Assembly: GCA_020912385.1 (NCBI GenBank)
Contig: CP087219.1
Location: forward strand, 868,001 to 932,000
Length of the DNA: 64,000 nt
Source: Neofusicoccum parvum
Lineage: Eukaryota > Ascomycota > Dothideomycetes > Botryosphaeriales > Botryosphaeriaceae
Direction: 5' to 3'
The notes beneath the pieces were generated by a model. It was given only the letters and a program-made list of their open reading frames with translations, did not search any database and was not told the origin of the DNA. The position numbers were made by a program, and so were the translations under genes. Below are positions 1 to 12,113 of this stretch, in pieces (position 1 is the stretch's first letter; every line of letters starts with the position of its first letter).

Positions 1-1289
1 GGAAACCTCGTGGTCCTCGCTTGGGGCAAGCGGAACGCAGTTCTCTCCCGAAACCAAAAGAGGAGGCTCCCCGAACGTAACTGGCGCATAGGTTCTCCGA
101 TCGACTTTTTCCTCTCCCCGTCTTATTAGTGCTTCTCGAGGACCTCAAAGTCCTGGCTGGAATGTAAATTAGCTACTCCGGAAAATGAAGAAGTAAACAC
201 ACGACGAGCCTGCCCTTTGTTGATGCGAACCATGTGTGTTCCTGCGTTCTTGACCAGACCTTGGAGCACGAGATCATATCCGATCCACGGTTCGGTTTTT
301 GGTCGGGCTGTCCGAATAGGGAGGGACTGGCGTGCGGGTGCGGCTTGTGAGATCGAGCGCTTTTCAGGCGCCGGCATTCCTTGACGTGCACGCGGAGTGC
401 GAACAGCAGATGGATGACATGAGTAATCAAGCTAATAGTGATCTCCGCCTCGGAAGGGGAAGTACTGTGGTATCAGGCGTAAGTATTGTTAGCGCGGGAT
501 CCGTGCGCCGGCCAGGAAATCCTCGAGAAACTCAGTCGTTTTCGACGGTAAATGACAGTAATTCTCCAGCCATCCCCACCAGAACTTGGTGTGCCAGGCG
601 GGCTGGCTGGCTGGCTGAGGAGAAAACAGGCCCGACAATGAAAAGTACGGAGAGCCATGGATGATTTATACATAGAATAGGCGCAGTGCTCTGGACTTCT
701 CTGGGATTCCCAGGCCGACGCACGGATACCGCGCTAACAATACTTAAGATGCGGGTGCTGCTCTTGCAAGTGTTTGTGGCAGAGTTGATCGACATCTTGA
801 ATGCGATGGAACTTGAGCACGTTTGTATGTCAGAATTGAGGGAGAGTGCGAGTTTGAATCCCGGTGCAGTCGGGAGGTGCAAGTTGACTCAAGTACTGTG
901 CATCTGGTGTTTTGGGCGCTGCAGGAACAGAGCAGACTGTGAGGGGAAAGAGAGTGAAACCCATCTCAGCAAAGCAAAGCCAAGTGCTTCCACGCATTTG
1001 GTGTCTTGTCGACGAGCTTCTACATAAGCAATCAATGTGTCTGACGACTCAATGCAAACAAGTGCGAAATGCGAGGTGTTGATTGGAAAATCTACGGGTG
1101 CGCGTGCTGCTCTGCTCGAGGGCAAGGCTTGGCGCCAGCGCGCGTTCGCCGATCCTGTTACCGCGACTGAAAGCGCATCCATGCAACCACGAGCCGAAGA
1201 CAGCTTCGAGAAAACAACACCCAGCTCGGCCCCCTTCACCCTCCACCCACCACGCGCATCGCGTCTCGTCGCCGTTGCCCCGCCCAACC
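1..1289. other. Intergenic region upstream of NUP133
   Basis: No gene could be supported here. The open frames are short, overlap on both strands and resemble no family I recognise. The one structured item is the MITE-like inverted-repeat element at 482-744, listed separately. The last 150 bases before the NUP133 start are rich in C and A (many CACCCACCACG-like tracts), as expected for a fungal 5' leader and promoter. Confidence 0.5.
482..744. mobile_element. MITE-like element with 54-bp terminal inverted repeats and TA flanks
   Basis: Bases 482-535 and the reverse complement of 691-744 align over 54 bases with 9 mismatches and no gap. The outermost 16 bases, AGTATTGTTAGCGCGG, are identical. 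Both ends are bordered by the dinucleotide TA (480-481 and 745-746), the target-site duplication of Tc1/mariner and Fot1/pogo elements. The 263-bp unit has no long open frame, so it would be non-autonomous. The repeat and TA flanks are seen directly; the superfamily is inference. It lies about 550 bp upstream of the NUP133 start and could affect its promoter. Confidence 0.6.
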
Positions 1290-4200
1290 ATGTTCTCGCC
1301 GGACGCTTCCTTCCACGGCGTGCATGGCGCCCTGTCGCGCAACCCCCGGCGGCGGCAACGTCACGATTCTGACAGCGCGAAGAACCAGCCCGACCGGAAG
1401 CGCAGCAAAATCGCGGACACGACCTTCCTCGACCCGGCCAGTCCCGCAGTCAACGGCAATGGCCCTCCTGCATTGAACGGCCACACCGTCAACGGAGACG
1501 AGAAGCGGCGGTCAGCGTTGCGACACGAGATCCCGGTGCGCGAGAAGAAGCACTCGGCGGCACCCGCGAGGAGCGCCAAGGGCGACGGTAGCACCATATT
1601 GGTACGTCTTTGTTAGGGTGTGATGATGTTACGGATGCTAACGGATGCCACAGACAAAGTCTCCAAACTACAGCTTCAAGCAACTGCCTAGCCTGCCCGA
1701 GCCTCTTCGCTCCAACCGTCACGGTATGCGCTGATGGCAGCCACTCACAAACTTGTGCTGACGTTGTCTCCAGAAGATTACCGCGCGTTTGTACTGCCTT
1801 CGACCTCCTACGCCGTGGCTTTCACCCACGAGCACGCGTACGTCTGGGATTACACGACACCCGTACCGACACCTTCTTCGTCCCGCACACTCTCTCTGCC
1901 ACACCCTTTGAAGCGGTCTGATCCTCTTCCCGTGGGATCTCTTGTCAATACTGGCCCCTCGGGCGACCTGGGCTTGATCGTGGTTCATCCGACATCTGGG
2001 AAGATCAAGTTCTGGGAGAACGTGGACAGCGCGGAGTCTCTCAGTTTATTCCAGCAGCGTCGCCAGGGTGTGGAGGGCTCCGTCGGCAGCTTGCTCTCTG
2101 GGGAGACGGTGGTGGATATCGTGGATGCCGACCATGCTGGATTCATACTGGTCTTTAGTACTGGACGGGTAGCGCAACTGACAGTGCGCGACTCGCAGGG
2201 AAGACCACGGATTAGCGTGCAGTTCCTCCGCAGCCAGTCGCAAAACGGCTCCACCAGTTTTTTGGGCAATCTCAGCAGCTTCTTTTCCGGATCGGGATGG
2301 AACAGGGACGTGACGGCTGTAAAGGTCCGGCAGTCTCAGTTCAAAGGTCAATTGGAGGTTGTGGTGGCTACCGGACCCGGTTCTTTTCAGGTCTGGGATC
2401 TCAACTGGGCGGGCCAGCATTCTCTGAAGGAAGAAATCAACGCTCAGGAAGAAATACTCGAGTCGTTCGAAGGTGGCACCATTCCGGAAATGCGGGGCAA
2501 TGGCAAATCGATCAGGGTACTGGATTTTACCGTTCTCGACGAAGCGAAGATTCAAGCGGCCGATGACAGTCTTGTCGGAATCTCATCGACCATCGGATTG
2601 TTGGCTCTTGTTGCCTTATCCGGACCAGCCGGCACCAGCTACGGGCTCGTCGAAGTGGACCTCATTGGAAGCACGGCCAAGGTATCAAGAATGATTGCCC
2701 TCGACACGTTCGCTGGAACCCCAACTCAACAGACCCCGGAGGCGGGCAAGCTCTTGGTCCCGTCACCGGGCCACACAGCTTTTGCCATTTTCAGCCACGC
2801 TGTCGTAATCACATCACTCGTGGAACAGAAAGAATCGCCGGACATGCAATTGATGACCGACGTTGGGACTGCTCCAAAGCCATTCCAAGATGTCATTTAT
2901 TTCCGCAAAGAGAAGAACCTCCGCTTTGTAGGCTTCGCTTTGGAAGATTCAACCCGCAAGTCGAAGCAGTCCAGCAGCATCATTTTCACTCGAGGGATTG
3001 GAGCCATTCGCATTACAACGCCTGCCCCGAGTGCAGATGGCAGAGATCCCGAGCGGTCACGACCGTCAGCAAAGAGCCGGATTTCCCAGGCGGTGTGGTT
3101 TGCCAGCGCTTCTGACAGTATTTTCGATTTCTCAGCCAAGCCTGAGCTGACTTTCGAAACCCATGAAATCGAGACAGCCGCACTTCAAATTAGCCAGGAA
3201 ATCCTCGATTCTAGTTCGGAGCACATTCCAGTTGGCTTGGCATCACAATCCCAACAGCTTGCCATAAGGGCGGGAGCTCTGGCCAACTTGGCAAGACATC
3301 TGAAGGAGAACTACCCGCCCTTGTCCCGGATGGCTAAATGGCAACTACTCTGGGATGCTGAAAAGCTGGCATCTGCTCAGGGAGTTTGGGACTATTACGA
3401 AGAACGCTTGAAGATGAAGACACCTCACAAGCCACTTCTGGACGAGATCATTGACATGCTCCACGAGCGGCACAAGTCTGAGTTGAGGCCGGAGCTCGGA
3501 GAGTTGGATCCCATCCGGCAGTGGTTCATCAAGGATGTGTCAAAGATGCATGTGATGATCCCCTGGGCGCAGCTCTCAGTCAGAGAGGTCTACAAGGAGG
3601 GTGTGAAGGATTACAGGACGCTGATACTGCTTGTCAGCGAAGCCGATGACATTTGCCTCAATGCGCTGGAAAAAGCATTCATCTTCCGAAGGGATCATCT
3701 CTTCGAGTATGGCCTCGAGGGCGAAGAGCTCGACTATAACATTCTGACGACCGGATACGATGGTCTCCCTCTACCCTGGACATCAAATCCCAACATTGTC
3801 ACCTCGATTCGATCATTGGTGGATTTGGCAAGGGAGATGGTCTTCCAGATCTCTGAGGAGGAGGGCGAAATCCCGTTCTCGAAGAAGGTCGCAGGCGACA
3901 ACCCACGCCTTGTCAAGCTTTGTTGTCAGGTCCACATGGAACGTTATCGTTGGTGCCTTGCACAGCCGGATGACAAGACTCGCGCAACTGGCCAGGCCCT
4001 CAAGCAGGAATTCGAAACCAATATCCGCTACAACCAGGTCACGTCCCTTGCCAAGATCGGTATGGCGGAGAGTGGCATGATCATTGCGGAACGTCTCAAG
4101 GACATGGACACTCTGGTCTCACTTGTGTGGGATGAGCTAAATTTCCTTGGAGAGGAGCGCGACAACACGGACAACGAAGAGGAGGAGCGTCACTTCGAGA

Positions 4201-5595
4201 ACTCGTTGAAGAAGCTCGAGCAGCGCATCCGGACGTATTTCGAGAAGTTTGGCCAGGCGTGGGCAGATGCTCTCTTCGGCAGTCACATCCATCTTCACAA
4301 ATCAGCAATGATGCTCGACAAGAGAAGCGTTGGCCAGGAACTTCTGACAAAGTTCTTACGGTCGCAACCTGCGTATGCTAAGCTGAGCTGGGTCAATGAT
4401 GTCCTTGGCGAGAATGACTTTGCCGCTGCCAGTCAGGCTCTCATGCATGTTGGGACAAAGCAGGAGACACGGGATTGGAGCAAGAAGGTGGAAGTGTCAC
4501 TCGCAAAGCTTTCTCTCATGGCAGCCGAGGCAGATGGCAAGGTCGATGCCATTGAGCAGCGCGAAGCGCGAAGCGATCGCTGCGATAGCGAGTTGCGACT
4601 TCTCGAACTGCAGGAGAAGGTCCACAAACACATCAAGCCAACTATCGACGGTGCGCTCGACGACGATTCAGCCATTGATCTCGTCATGATGGACTACGGT
4701 ACCCTGTTTGTCAAGAATAGGCCCGCTCTTCAACAGCTGCTAAAGCGTGGCTTCGAGGAGATTATCGCACACCGGGTTCTGGACGCGGGTCTACTAATCG
4801 ACGTCCTCACACTCATGGACCACGCGCAGCACGAGTCGGGCCCGCAGGACATTAGCGGCCGCCAGAACTTCATGGCACTCCAGGCTCTTGCTGCTTCGCA
4901 GAGTATCCTGGACCAAGCCACTTGGGAAGGCAGCTTGAAGTTGGCGTGGAAGAGGGCTTTCCTCTGCGACGATTGGGAGGCGGTCAACAACACGGTGCAG
5001 CAGGCGGACGAGCAAGTGCAAGAGGCGCTGGAGGGCACTTTGATCTTCTGGACTCTGAAGCAGGGTTACCAGACTGGTACGCGTCTCTCCACACGTTTGA
5101 TTAATACGAATGATCTCGCTAACACGTGGACCAGGTCTCTGGGACAAGCATCCCAACCTACACCTCCTCTCTCCCTCGGAAGTGCTTGATGCCGGATGCC
5201 GGGCCGATGAGCTCCAATCGCGGTTCCCGTCGGAAGATCTGAGAGACCCGATCATCAAGGACAACATCAAAGACGACGACGACCTCCAAGGGTTCTTGTC
5301 TGCGTGTCGCCTGGACTACTGGTACGCAGAGATCAAGGAGCTTGCCAAGAGGCGGGCTTTCGACGATGCGGAGTTAAGGGCAGGGCTCAGCATGCAGGTC
5401 GTGCAGGAGGACGTCGACGTGACGCCACGTGCGAAGGTGCGGGTCAATGGCATCATGGGTACGGTGGAGGAGGAGCCGGAGGAGGAGGAGCGCTCGGCAG
5501 TAGAAGACTCAGATGCGGTGCTGCAGTCGGCCGGGGGCTTTGAGGGCGACGACGAGGAGAGCGAGGAGGCTGAGGGAGATCCCATGGAGGAGTGA
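1290..5595 (+). CDS. NUP133: Nucleoporin Nup133, Y-complex of the nuclear pore
   Basis: Structural nucleoporin of the Y (Nup84/Nup107) complex that coats the nuclear pore. Four exons, 1290-1601, 1654-1723, 1774-5076 and 5135-5595, encode 1381 residues; all junctions keep phase and the introns are 50-58 nt with GCTAAC or GCTGACG branch sites. Residues 1-120 are basic and low in complexity. A beta-propeller of the Nup133/Nup155 type follows, opening with EDYRAFVLPS and an HAYVWDY strand, to about residue 560. The rest is an alpha-helical stack. The last 50 residues are a Glu/Asp-rich tail. The ATG at 1290 was chosen because the frame upstream is only a GC-rich extension. Family length fits (about 1200-1400). 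The call rests on recalled family pattern; Nup120 or Nup155 are less likely. Confidence 0.85.
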
Positions 5596-6761
5596 GCGGG
5601 CTAGTTGTTTCCATAGGGCGTGCGGGCACGGGGACAGGGCGGCGACGGGCGGAACAACACAAAACAGGATGGCGGGCGGTCCACTGCGGCCATCATCTCG
5701 CTCGGCACACCGATGGGGAAGTTTGAGGATGATGGGCAGGGCGAATGGAGCAGCCCGGTGGTACCTGCTTCGACCGTGCATTATTTCGGGGGCGAGCAGC
5801 GGCATCGGCCAGGCGTTTTGCTTTTTTCCGCCGGCAAGAAAACACAGGGCGTGGCAGGCTGGCGGCCGGCTGGCGGCAGCGCTTTTTGTAAAGCTATGTA
5901 TATTTTGCATCCAAACACCGGCGGGCGCTTGCAGCCCTGGACGTGGCGGGCGGTGCGGCCTGCCAGGGGTGGCCGCAGGCCCATTGGCGGCGGGCTGGCG
6001 TCCAGGCCTCGGCGGCGGCATGGAGTTCGCGGCGCGTTCCAGAAGCAGAGGGTCAGCCGCAGGATTCGCGAGTCGCGGCTGCGCCCAAGGAACAGTCCAA
6101 AATAAACGGCGCGATTGACAGCAGGCGGCCGGGATGGCAGCCGTTGCGCGGCGTTGATTTGCCCTTGGCCGGCGCGCCAGGCGGCGGGCGACCGGGGGGC
6201 GCGCCTCAGGCTCGCTGGCAGCCAGCGGCTGGGCGGGCGCGCTCGTCGCGGCGGAGCGCAGCGCTGCAGACGCGCTCCGGGTGCATGTTCCTGCAGCGGC
6301 GGCGGTCCCCTTTTCTGGCGGCGCAGCGGGGAGCGGGCGTCGACAGGCCTGGGGTGGCGCGCTGGCGGCCGGTTCATCACTCGCGCTCGCTAAGGTTGAG
6401 GCCGTACCTAGCCTGCTAGCCCTTTCCGAGCGCAGCACCAGCCTCTAGCCTGGCAGCACACCCCAAGCCCCAAGCACTCCCGATTCCCGTTCACCGCAGC
6501 GGTCCTCCACCATCACCTCACGCCCACGGCTCGACGCCTCCTCCCGCCGTCCGCCAGACCTGCGCTGCACTCCCCCGCCCCTCTGTCCCGACCGACACCA
6601 GCGGCCCGCAGCAGCAGCGACGAGTCGTGCCGGCCATTCTCGCGACCGCCCGCCCAGTTCTTCAGGAGTCCTCGCCCGACGGCCTCGCTCCCACAACTCC
6701 CTCGCCCACCGCCACAACGCCGTCCCCCCCAGCCTGACCCCCGCGTCTGCCGACCGCAATC
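5596..6761. other. Spacer between NUP133 and the casein kinase gene
   Basis: Tandem-oriented intergenic region. The first 800 bases are GC-rich with no supportable gene. From about 6400 to 6761 the plus strand turns strongly pyrimidine-rich (runs of CCTCC, CCCTC and CTCGCC), the usual look of a fungal core promoter and 5' leader, and leads straight into the kinase ATG. Confidence 0.5.
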
Positions 6762-8589
6762 ATGGCCTCGTCGTCCTCGAATGTCGTGGGCGTGCACTAC
6801 CGGGTTGGAAAGAAGATAGGAGAGGTATGCCGTCGCTCCCCACGTCGCCTGCGCGTCCGCGACCGCCAGACCGAGCTGACTGCTCCAGGGTTCCTTCGGC
6901 GTCATCTTCGAGGGCACCAACCTGCTCAACAACCAGCAAGTCGCCATCAAGTTTGTGAGTCTCCCGTGCGACGCCCTCTAGGGGGCGGGACGCCTAGGCC
7001 GCCCTTCCGACGGCGCTGACATGGACGCGCTGTGCTGCAGGAACCCCGCAAGTCGGACGCGCCCCAGCTGAGGGATGAGTACCGCACGTATAAGATTCTC
7101 GTGGGCTGCCGTAAGTGCACTTCTTGTTCTCGCATGCCTGCTCATCCGCGGCGTCAAGGGTGCCTACGATCATTCGCGACGCAGGCTCGTCGCTCAGCGC
7201 AACACCAGCGCACAGACTGAGCCCGCCGGCGACTCGATCAACAAGCCCAAGACGGTTCCGCGCGATCACCGCAAGCTGCCTCGTGCCATCCGTCTCTCGA
7301 TGCTCTGTGCTAACACTCGCGCAGCCGGCATCCCTAATGTCTACTATTTCGGCCAAGAGGGTCTGCACAACATCCTGGTCATTGACCTGCTCGGCCCCAG
7401 CCTGGAAGACTTGTTCGACCACTGCAACCGCCGCTTCTCCATCAAGACCGTCGTCATGGTTGCCAAGCAGATGGTGCGTCCCTTGGCCTTCTCGTCTCTG
7501 GCCAAAGCTAACCTGCCTTGCAGCTGTCCCGCGTCCAGACCATCCACGAGAAGAACCTCATCTACCGTGACATCAAGCCCGACAACTTCTTGATCGGTCG
7601 TCCTGGAACCAAGGCCGCCAACGTCATCCACGTCGTCGACTTCGGTATGGCAAAGCAGTACCGTGACCCCAAGACGAAGCAGCACATTCCCTACAGAGAA
7701 CGCAAGTCGCTGTCCGGTACCGCCCGTTACATGAGTATCAACACCCATCTTGGTCGCGAGCAGTCGCGGAGAGATGACCTGGAGGCGCTCGGTCACGTGT
7801 TTATGTACTTCCTGCGCGGCGGTCTGCCGTGGCAAGGATTGAAGGCTGCTACGAACAAGCAAAAGTATGAGAAGATTGGCGAGAAGAAGCAGACTACCGC
7901 CATCAAGGATCTATGCGATGGTTTCCCTGGTTGGTGTCCCCGTTCTCGTGCTCAAAGAAACAAGCTGACACCTCTTTTCAGAGGAATTCAACAAGTATCT
8001 TAGCTACGTCCGCAACCTCGGCTTCGAGGACACTCCCGACTACGACTACCTGCGCGAGCTGTTCACGCAGGCCCTCAAGAGCACCGGCGAGGTCGAGGAC
8101 GGCGAGTATGACTGGATGAAAATCAACAATGGCAAGGGTTGGGAGTCGATGAAGAGCCACGCTTCGGCAGCGCACCTGCACCACAACAACGCGATACCCA
8201 ACTCGTCTGCCCGTGAGATCCACGGTGGCCAGGCCCGCGGTTCCAAGACCCCGATGCCCCCGGGAAGACTCGACGCAGAACTCCCAAAGCCTGGCGCCTC
8301 TCGCCCCCCAGGCGGAGCGGCAAGGCACCCCTCCAGAACCGACGTAGCAAAATACCAGGCCGACCATATGAAAAGGAAGAGTCAAGGAGACATCGCCGCG
8401 CCTGAGGGCTCGACCGCAGCACAATTTCAGAACAGCCAGCAGAATCTGCCGCAAAGAATGAGCACTACGCAGAGTCCCATGCAGGGAAACGCGCAGGCGA
8501 CGCCGGCCGGTAACAGGCCGCAGCCGGCGGCTGAGCAGAAGCCTTCTGTCTGGAAAAAGATTGTGAACACGCTGTGCTGCGGTGAGTGA
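6762..8589 (+). CDS. YCK2: Casein kinase I, membrane-anchored YCK1/YCK2 type
   Basis: Ser/Thr kinase of the CK1 family that acts at the plasma membrane and endomembranes. Six exons, 6762-6824, 6889-6954, 7041-7110, 7325-7473, 7524-7929 and 7982-8589, give 453 residues; the third intron is long (214 nt). The glycine loop reads [11 protein letters not shown], the ATP lysine is K42 in VAIKF, the catalytic loop is [10 protein letters not shown] (D132) and the metal-binding motif is DFG (155-157). The CK1-typical [13 protein letters not shown] segment follows. Residues past about 315 are a Gln/Pro/Ser-rich tail. The protein ends TLCCGE: paired cysteines near the C terminus are the palmitoylation signature of Yck kinases and argue against the soluble Hrr25 type. 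A GTGAGT donor-like site overlaps the stop codon, so an extra 3' exon is possible. Confidence 0.9.
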
Positions 8590-11500
8590 GGCGGGCCGTG
8601 ATGTGCTCGCCTTTCTGTTTGAGACCCAGCATTGAAGAGTTGTGTTGTGGCAGGAGCTCTCCAACCACGACGACAATCATATCTCGACACGAACACGGAA
8701 TTGCGCTCGAAGTAACGATCGAGTCGCCCGCCTCCAATACTCTCTCACATCTCCCGTTGGCTGTTCCCTCTTCTTATCATTCCGCATCTTCCTGGCCATC
8801 GGGCTCTGTCATCTGGTCTTCTACTCTCGCGCGAACATGCATACTGGGGGCGCGGTGCGCAACCTGTGGGGCTGGCTGGCGCACTGCAGGCCTTCTCGTC
8901 ATACATACTGCTTTTAGTCCACCCCCAAACCTGGATGTGTCCACGATTCTTTCTGGAGCTTTTCTCTTTTCTTTACTGCACTTGTCACGGCCGGCTTGGT
9001 AGCATAATCGTCGTTTTGTTTTCTACGTGGTTGTAGGGCGCGCAGCTTCTGGGAGACCGCTTGATTGATTTTCGTCTTCTTTCGCCGTCTCAACACTCGC
9101 CGAACCACTGATGGGAAAACTTCATGCAGCGACTCGCGGAATCGACCTTTGCGGAGGTGTTCTTATGGAAAGAGGGATCACTCAAGAAGCAACTCTGTCA
9201 CCACTACTACCGAACCAACCACCAAAAAAAGCGCCTGTTTGTACTGTTAGACTTTTTTTACGCTCATGCACTCAGCACACATCTCGTCCGTTGTTGGCTG
9301 CAAGCACTGGAGTTCTTGTCGATCGAAATTTTAATTGGGGGCTCTCTTCTTTCCTGCGGTTTCCTCTGTCTCTCTACGTCTCTGTTGCGCAGCCGCGACA
9401 TCTAATTTTCTACTCCTTTCCAACTCCTTCATCTCTACCACGTCATAGTCTGAGCGTTGACTGCGTCTGCTGCTTTATGCACGAGGTTCCTGAGTTATGG
9501 AGTGGGAAAGTCTTTATTTTCTACTTGGTTTGTTCTAGTGGTTTATTCTGCGTTTCAGCGTTGTTTTACTGCTTTGACAGTAGGATGTTGTTGATGAGAG
9601 AAGGAAGAAGGGGTGACTGTGTGGCAGTGGTCGTCGGCATGATGGGCGAAGGCGTTCAGACAAGACCAAAGTTTTTAGTATGACTATAAGTTTTTTTCCT
9701 ACTCTTTGCTGGTCTTTCCATTCCCGGGTGATTTTTTTTTTCTCTCTCCTTCTGGCATAGGCAAAAAATCACTCTTCCTCCTTGTCTCTGGGATTGAGGC
9801 CTGTTGTGCGAAGAGATTCTCAGAGTATCGTCGGCATGTCTTCAGGAGTGGGTTTATCGTGTGATGAGTTGGTGTGGAGATTGAATTCTTTGTTTTTGTT
9901 TGCTCGTTACCGGCTTCCTGCCTTTCTGCCCTCTCGCTCTCTGCCTGCTTTGTGATCTTGAAGAGAAGAGAGGATGCTAATGATATGGGGAGTAATGTAC
10001 ATTGTAGAAAAAATTCACGTTCCTACTCAGCCTTGCCGCTTTCAATCGCTGTCAGCCCTCTTTTCTGACCAGGACGGTTATCACCCGGCCCTCCACAATC
10101 CTTCATCACCGCTCGTTCCTCTTGACTCTTCGCGGCTCTCTCTATCTCCGCATGGACCTCCCAACCGATCGATTCCGCCCCCCAACCGAAGAGCGCTTTG
10201 ACCTTCTACGGGTTCGTAACCAGAGGTTCACCGCCCCCCTTTTGACGACGGCTCCTAAAACGCGATAATCCCTCTCTCCCGATCTCTTCTCGAGACACGG
10301 ACGACGATTGCGCAAGCCAGACCAGCCTTGCAGACAGCCTTGCCTCAGAGGAACCCGTTCGACGGCATGGACACTCTTACGGTGTGTGTGATCGGCGAAT
10401 GGGATGACGGCAGTCGTTGGTTTCAGGGCTCAGTGTGAAACCGGACGCCGGAGAAGAAGCGGGCGGGCGGGCGGCGCCGGCGGCAGTCGCCTGCTGTCGC
10501 GAGGAGGGCTGGTCTGTCGGGCGTCGATCACTTGCCGTCTGTCATGCCGGGTTTCCTTTGGGCCATGTCATGTCATGACGCCAGAGCGTTTCTTCTTTGT
10601 TCGACAGGGAGCGCTGGCCGGTACGTGGCCGTTTGGGGTTGGCTGGTGTGTGGCGGGAGCGTTGGGCTGCCGTTGGTTGTATATTATGTCTTATCGTGAT
10701 GCTTGCAACAGCTGCAGTTTCGTGGGTATGTGTTGGTCGGTGGGGATAGCGAGGGCTGTGGGCGGGCGGCGAGGGATCTGCAGAGAGGTGGCGGTGGGGG
10801 CTGGAGGCGGGCAAGGGGGAAGAGAAGCTGCGTCTGGGCGAGAGTTGCTGTGTTGCGGGCGGGTGGTTGGTGGTAGTGGATTGATGTGCGGGAGGCGTAT
10901 GTACATGCTTGCTGCAGGATGCGATTGGAGGATTATTCGAAGGATGCGCATGGTCGGAGCAGGAAAGCTTCAGGGCACCATCGTGCTTTCGCTGCAGGGA
11001 GCAGAGTGGTTCTGCGAGAAAATCCAAACGCGGAAAGCGCAGCCAGATGAGCTTGCAGCAACTGAACCTTCCTTTCTCTGCGGCTTCGATGCATTGACAA
11101 CAACACCTGTCGCGGCTTTTCCACGAACCATGGATTCCGATCACCGTGCAGGGTTCCCAGCAAGGCTGACGGATCGTGCCAATGGCTGCAGGATACGACA
11201 ACATAGCCTCATCTCTCGTGAGTTCAGCACTCCTTTCTCCTCGACGGGTAATCAACAGCGAGCAGCAAGGCTGCCAGCCCCCAATCGGCACGCGAATCCG
11301 GCAGCCCTGCGCATCTCGGAGCCATAGAACCAGCAAATCCCGAAGGGGGTCCCAATCGCCCGCTCTCAAACTTCGGCCTACAGCACTGGCCTGCAGGCTG
11401 TGAGCTGAGCTGGCGCGTCCAGGGCCAGGGCGTTGGTACGTTTTGCCTTTTCCTTGCATACGCAGGGCCAAGAGGGAGGGTCCTACACGTACGTTTGAAT

Positions 11501-11917
11501 TATTGCCCTGCAGATCCGAGTTGCCGGAGAACCACCTTCTTTCAGATATCATTTCTCGCTTATGGATCGGCCGGTCTCTTTGCCGTCGATGGATACCCCT
11601 GTTGTCCCTGCGTTCGGCTACCTTCCGATGGCGTGAAGGATTCTGCGGCTCGCGATTTTCTGGATTGCCGAGTTCTGCCGCGGCTCCAATCATCCGACTA
11701 ACGAGGGATTTGACGACAAGATGCCTCATGCACTGGAGCACTGGAGCATATACGCCAACACCACCATCCAATAACATCCTCAAATCAAGCAAGGAAGAGA
11801 CAGTCACCAATTCGGAACCGCGTACCGCTATTGGAAGGAGCGCCTGTGAGGGGATAAAAAGTGGTCTTAGAGCTTGTATGAGCCTAATAGATGGGAGACA
11901 TGCAAAAAAGAATCTTG
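8590..11917. other. Convergent gap, 3' part of YCK to the tRNA gene
   Basis: Bases 8590-10300 are T-rich with many pyrimidine runs and short overlapping frames; they look like 3' UTR and spacer. About 10,400-11,810 is GC-richer, G-skewed on the plus strand and poor in stop codons; a 422-codon minus frame (10542-11810) and a 307-codon plus frame (10404-11327) overlap there, but neither resembles any family I know. From 11,835 begins the inverted repeat that brackets tRNA-Tyr. Confidence 0.4.
11836..11852 (+). repeat. Left arm of 17-bp inverted repeat around tRNA-Tyr
   Basis: AGGAGCGCCTGTGAGGG here is the exact reverse complement of 12097-12113. The arms lie 65 bp beyond the 3' end and 64 bp beyond the 5' end of the tRNA gene, so they bracket it almost symmetrically. 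Confidence 0.8.
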
Positions 11918-12032
11918 TCTCCGCTCCCAGAATCGAACTAGGGACCTTTTGATGGCATATACATGCTCATACTCTCGGGGAGAGTGATAGATATTACAGT
12001 CAAACGTGATAAACCAACTACACCAAGCGGAG
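11918..12032 (-). tRNA. tRNA-Tyr (anticodon GTA) with 40-nt intron
   Basis: Read on the minus strand, the acceptor stem CTCCGCT (12032-12026) pairs with AGCGGAG (11925-11919), with discriminator A at 11918. The D arm holds AGTTGG. The anticodon stem is TTTGA with TCAAA, and the loop reads C-T-G-T-A-A, giving anticodon GTA at 11997-11995. A roughly 40-nt intron (about 11993-11954) starts one base 3' of the anticodon, the universal place for nuclear tRNA introns; tRNA-Tyr is nearly always split in eukaryotes. The T arm is CCTAG-TTCGATT-CTGGG and the variable loop AGGTC. The mature length is 75 nt without CCA. A run of six T on the minus strand at 11910-11905 is a good Pol III terminator. Confidence 0.92.
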
Positions 12033-12096
12033 ATCTTGAAGAAGGTTGTCCTTCTTTGCTTGGATTGGAAAGAGCGAGCAATTTGACGTCTATATA

Positions 12097-12113
12097 CCCT
12101 CACAGGCGCTCCT
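12097..12113 (-). repeat. Right arm of 17-bp inverted repeat around tRNA-Tyr
   Basis: CCCTCACAGGCGCTCCT, a perfect inverted copy of 11836-11852. See the left arm. Confidence 0.8.

Noticed and set aside
1083..1289. Longer N terminus for NUP133 from 1083
   Set aside because: The sequence is leader-like, and the ATG at 1290 is followed by polar residues normal for this family.
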